This document shows positions 61,810 through 64,000 of a DNA stretch of 64,000 nucleotides, in pieces. Below the pieces are notes generated by a model. The model was not told the DNA's origin. It saw nothing but the letters and a program-made list of their open reading frames with translations, and did not search any database. Source of the DNA: Ralstonia pickettii DTP0602 (lineage in GTDB: Bacteria; Pseudomonadota; Gammaproteobacteria; Burkholderiales; Burkholderiaceae); the NCBI GenBank assembly GCA_000471925.1, contig CP006667.1, positions 4,154,001 to 4,218,000 on the forward strand. Direction: 5' to 3'. Each line of letters opens with the position of its first letter. The stretch's first letter is position 1. A program made the translations under genes and the position numbers.

Positions 61810-61971
61810 CTCTACTCCAATCCGGATCGCTCTTTCGGGATGCGATCCTGTTGAGTCGTAACGCGCTGTCGCCGCACCGTCGGCACGGCCTCACGCTCCT
61901 CTTGGCGCCGCCACCGGGGCAGCGTCGCCGTTGCCAGTTGCCGCCCTTTCAGGCTGCAGCCGGCAAATTCC

Positions 61972-62553
61972 TTAAACCTTCTCGACCTGGCCGAACTCGA
62001 GCTCGACCGGCGTTGCGCGCCCGAAGATCGTGACCGAGACGCGCAGGCGCGACTTCTCGTAGTTCACTTCCTCGACGTTGCCGTTGAAGTCGGTGAACGG
62101 GCCATCCTTGACCCGCACCATTTCGCCCACTTCGAACAGCGTCTTGGGACGCGGTTTCTCGACCCCTTCCTGCATCTGGGTCATGATCTTGTCGACTTCG
62201 CGCTGCGAAATCGGGCTCGGGCGGTTGCGGGCGCCGCCCACGAAGCCGGTGACCTTGCTGGTGTTCTTCACCAGGTGCCAGGTTTCGTCGGTCATTTCCA
62301 TTTCCACCAGCACGTAGCCCGGGAAGAAACGGCGTTCGGTGACCGACTTGTGCCCGCCCTTGATTTCCACGACTTCTTCGGAAGGCACCAGGATGCGGCC
62401 AAACTTGTCCTGCATCTCGGCGCGCTCGATGCGCTCCTGCAGCGCGCGTTGCACGCTCTTCTCCATACCGGAGTAGGCATGCACGACATACCAGCGCTTC
62501 TTCGACGAAGGCGATTCCGGCGCGGTGGTTTCCTGCTGAGCGTTATCCGTCAT
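61972..62553 (-). CDS. nusG: transcription termination/antitermination protein NusG
   Basis: NusG binds RNA polymerase and couples it to Rho or the ribosome. The 193 residues have the N-terminal NGN domain ([34 protein letters not shown]) and the C-terminal KOW domain ([22 protein letters not shown]). An acidic N-terminal extension of about 20 residues precedes the core. It follows secE by 10 bases. Confidence 0.98.
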   Translation of the reverse strand: MTDNAQQETTAPESPSSKKRWYVVHAYSGMEKSVQRALQERIERAEMQDKFGRILVPSEEVVEIKGGHKSVTERRFFPGYVLVEMEMTDETWHLVKNTSKVTGFVGGARNRPSPISQREVDKIMTQMQEGVEKPRPKTLFEVGEMVRVKDGPFTDFNGNVEEVNYEKSRLRVSVTIFGRATPVELEFGQVEKV

Positions 62554-62563
62554 GTGCTACCTC

Positions 62564-62944
62564 TTATTTCCAGCCCAACACGAGCGAGAAGACGATCCAC
62601 TCGATGAGCTTGTCCGCCGACCACAGGAACAGTGCCATGATGACGACAAAGACGAAGACCAGTCCCGTCATCTGCCCGGACTCCTTGCGCGTCGGCCAGA
62701 CGACCTTGCGAACTTCCCGGTACGATTCCTTGGCGAACCCGATAAAGTCCTTGCCTGGTGCCGACACCAGCGCAACCACGATACCCAGTGCAATGCCGCC
62801 GAACAGCGCAGCGCCACGTACATAAGACGGTTGCTGTGCTAGTGCATAGAAACCGATGACACCGGCAACCACCAGCAGCACCGCGACGCCGAGCATCCAC
62901 TTGCCGCTGTTGGCGTTCACGGTTTCAACATTGGGATTGGCCAT
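62564..62944 (-). CDS. secE: preprotein translocase subunit SecE
   Basis: SecE clamps SecY in the translocon. The 126 residues have three membrane helices, as in proteobacterial SecE. The conserved cytoplasmic segment ESYREVRKVVWPTRKESGQMT precedes the last helix (cited here as ESYREVRKVVW and PTRKE). The ATG at 62944 is preferred to a TTG three codons upstream. It is in an operon with nusG; tRNA-Trp lies upstream. Confidence 0.96.
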   Translation of the reverse strand: MANPNVETVNANSGKWMLGVAVLLVVAGVIGFYALAQQPSYVRGAALFGGIALGIVVALVSAPGKDFIGFAKESYREVRKVVWPTRKESGQMTGLVFVFVVIMALFLWSADKLIEWIVFSLVLGWK

Positions 62945-62962
62945 GTTTCGCAAACGAGACTA

Positions 62963-62995
62963 AGCCGCGTCACGATTGTTCTTCGCGACGCGGCT
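62963..62995. other. inverted repeat between tRNA-Trp and secE
   Basis: The arms AGCCGCGTC/GACGCGGCT (9 bp, 15-base loop) have no T-run. It may aid 3' processing of the tRNA precursor. Confidence 0.4.
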
Positions 62996-63003
62996 GATTG
63001 ATT

Positions 63004-63079
63004 TGGCAGGGGCAGAGGGAATCGAACCCCCAACCTTCGGTTTTGGAGACCGACGCTCTGCCAGTTGAGCTATACCCCT
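63004..63079 (-). tRNA. tRNA-Trp (anticodon CCA)
   Basis: A full cloverleaf is seen on the minus strand: acceptor AGGGGTA/TGCCCCT, D arm AGCTCAACTGGCAGAGC, anticodon stem-loop GGTCTCCAAAACC with CCA, and T arm GGGGGTTCGATTCCCTC. Discriminator G and an encoded CCA end the 76 bases. It is placed between tuf copy 2 and secE, as in many proteobacteria. Confidence 0.97.
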
Positions 63080-63123
63080 AAAACAACTGGGGGCCGACGC
63101 ACGCGCCAACCCCTTTCTGGCAA

Positions 63124-63151
63124 CGAACGCGGCCGGTTGGTGCCGCGTTCG
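63124..63151 (-). terminator. hairpin after tuf copy 2
   Basis: A perfect 10-bp stem CGAACGCGGC/GCCGCGTTCG with an 8-base loop lies 13 bases past the tuf stop. Only TTGCC follows, so it may be a weak terminator or processing site before tRNA-Trp. Confidence 0.5.
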
Positions 63152-63163
63152 CTATCGAACAAC

Positions 63164-64000
63164 TTAGTCGAGGATCTTTGCCACGACGCCGGCGCCGACG
63201 GTACGGCCGCCTTCACGGATAGCGAAGCGCAGGCCTTCTTCCATGGCGATCGGGGCGATCAGCTTGACGGTGATCGACACGTTGTCACCCGGCATCACCA
63301 TTTCCTTGTCCGCCGGCAGCTCGATCGAGCCGGTCACGTCGGTGGTACGGAAGTAGAACTGCGGGCGGTAGTTGTTGAAGAACGGGGTGTGACGGCCGCC
63401 TTCGTCCTTCGACAGGATGTACACCTCGCCGGTGAAGTGGGTGTGCGGCTTGATCGAACCCGGCTTGCACAGCACTTGGCCGCGCTCGACGTCTTCACGC
63501 TTGGTACCGCGCAGCAGCAGGCCGACGTTGTCGCCAGCTTGACCCTGGTCCAGCAGCTTGCGGAACATTTCCACGCCGGTGCAGGTGGTCTTCACGGTCG
63601 GGCGGATACCGACGATTTCGATTTCTTCGCCGACCTTGATCACGCCACGCTCGATACGGCCGGTCACCACGGTGCCGCGACCCGAGATCGAGAACACGTC
63701 TTCCACCGGCATCAGGAAGGTACCGTCAACGGCACGCTCCGGCGTCGGGATGTAGTTGTCCAGGGCGTCGGCCAGGTTCATGATGGCCACTTCGCCCAGC
63801 TCGCCCTTGTCGCCTTCCAGCGCCAGCTTGGCCGAACCCTTGATGATCGGGGTGTCGTCGCCGGGGAACTCGTACTTCGACAGCAGCTCGCGAACTTCCA
63901 TCTCGACCAGCTCGAGCAGTTCAGCGTCGTCCACCATGTCGCACTTGTTCAGGAACACGATGATGTAAGGCACGCCAACCTGGCGGGCCAGCAGGATGTG
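63164..64000 (-). CDS. tuf: elongation factor Tu, copy 2 (5' end beyond window)
   Basis: The C-terminal 278 codons of a second EF-Tu gene; the start lies right of the window. The visible bases match copy 1 (43453-44289) without any difference noticed, and divergence begins immediately beyond the stop codon. It heads the tuf-tRNA-Trp-secE-nusG-rplKAJL-rpoBC group. Duplicate, near-identical tuf genes are usual in proteobacteria and are kept alike by gene conversion. Confidence 0.97.
   Translation of the reverse strand, partial: HILLARQVGVPYIIVFLNKCDMVDDAELLELVEMEVRELLSKYEFPGDDTPIIKGSAKLALEGDKGELGEVAIMNLADALDNYIPTPERAVDGTFLMPVEDVFSISGRGTVVTGRIERGVIKVGEEIEIVGIRPTVKTTCTGVEMFRKLLDQGQAGDNVGLLLRGTKREDVERGQVLCKPGSIKPHTHFTGEVYILSKDEGGRHTPFFNNYRPQFYFRTTDVTGSIELPADKEMVMPGDNVSITVKLIAPIAMEEGLRFAIREGGRTVGAGVVAKILD

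Overview
The window is chromosomal DNA of a high-GC betaproteobacterium. Gene order (divergent mrcA / pilMNOPQ-aroK, lptM-lysA, resB-ccsB, recQ between rpoC and rpsL, a dienelactone hydrolase inside the ribosomal cluster) and protein sequence point to Burkholderiaceae of the Cupriavidus/Ralstonia type. The species assignment is inferred from memory of these families, with no search run. Nearly everything is core housekeeping DNA. One roughly 2-kb stretch (8502-10533) is clearly foreign.

Left part (1-6089, minus strand): the end-truncated shikimate kinase gene aroK and the type IV pilus assembly operon pilMNOPQ, transcribed away from the divergent penicillin-binding protein gene mrcA (6090-8465, plus). 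Between mrcA and the convergent frataxin gene cyaY sits an insertion with 18-bp terminal inverted repeats, a probable 9-bp target duplication, a TnpB-family RuvC nuclease gene broken by a frameshift, and a strongly structured non-coding end that looks like an omega-RNA locus. No TnpA-type transposase is present.

Middle-left (10.5-26.9 kb): cyaY; lptM-lysA (plus); msrQ-msrP, with an ECF sigma factor, its anti-sigma partner and a small lipoprotein upstream on the same strand; the system II cytochrome c maturation pair ccsB-resB; a di-haem cytochrome c4-like gene; engB, hemB and a corA-type transporter gene (plus); dsbD and cutA (minus).

Right part (27-64 kb, all minus, read from right to left): tuf (copy 2, truncated by the window end), tRNA-Trp, secE-nusG, rplKAJL-rpoBC, recQ, rpsL-rpsG-fusA-tuf-rpsJ, a dienelactone hydrolase gene, rplC-D-W-B-rpsS-rplV-rpsC-rplP-rpmC-rpsQ, the spc operon rplN to infA, and the alpha operon rpsM-K-D-rpoA-rplQ. 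Promoters with good consensus are visible upstream of rpsL, rplC, rplN and the hydrolase gene. Intrinsic terminators follow rpoC, rpsJ, rpsK and rplQ, so the classical continuous str-S10-spc-alpha block is divided into separately started units. Together these genes supply the ribosome, elongation factors, RNA polymerase, the Sec channel and NusG.

The most interesting region is the TnpB element at 8502-10533. Second are the split of the S10 operon and the sigma/anti-sigma/lipoprotein module upstream of the methionine sulfoxide repair genes msrPQ.
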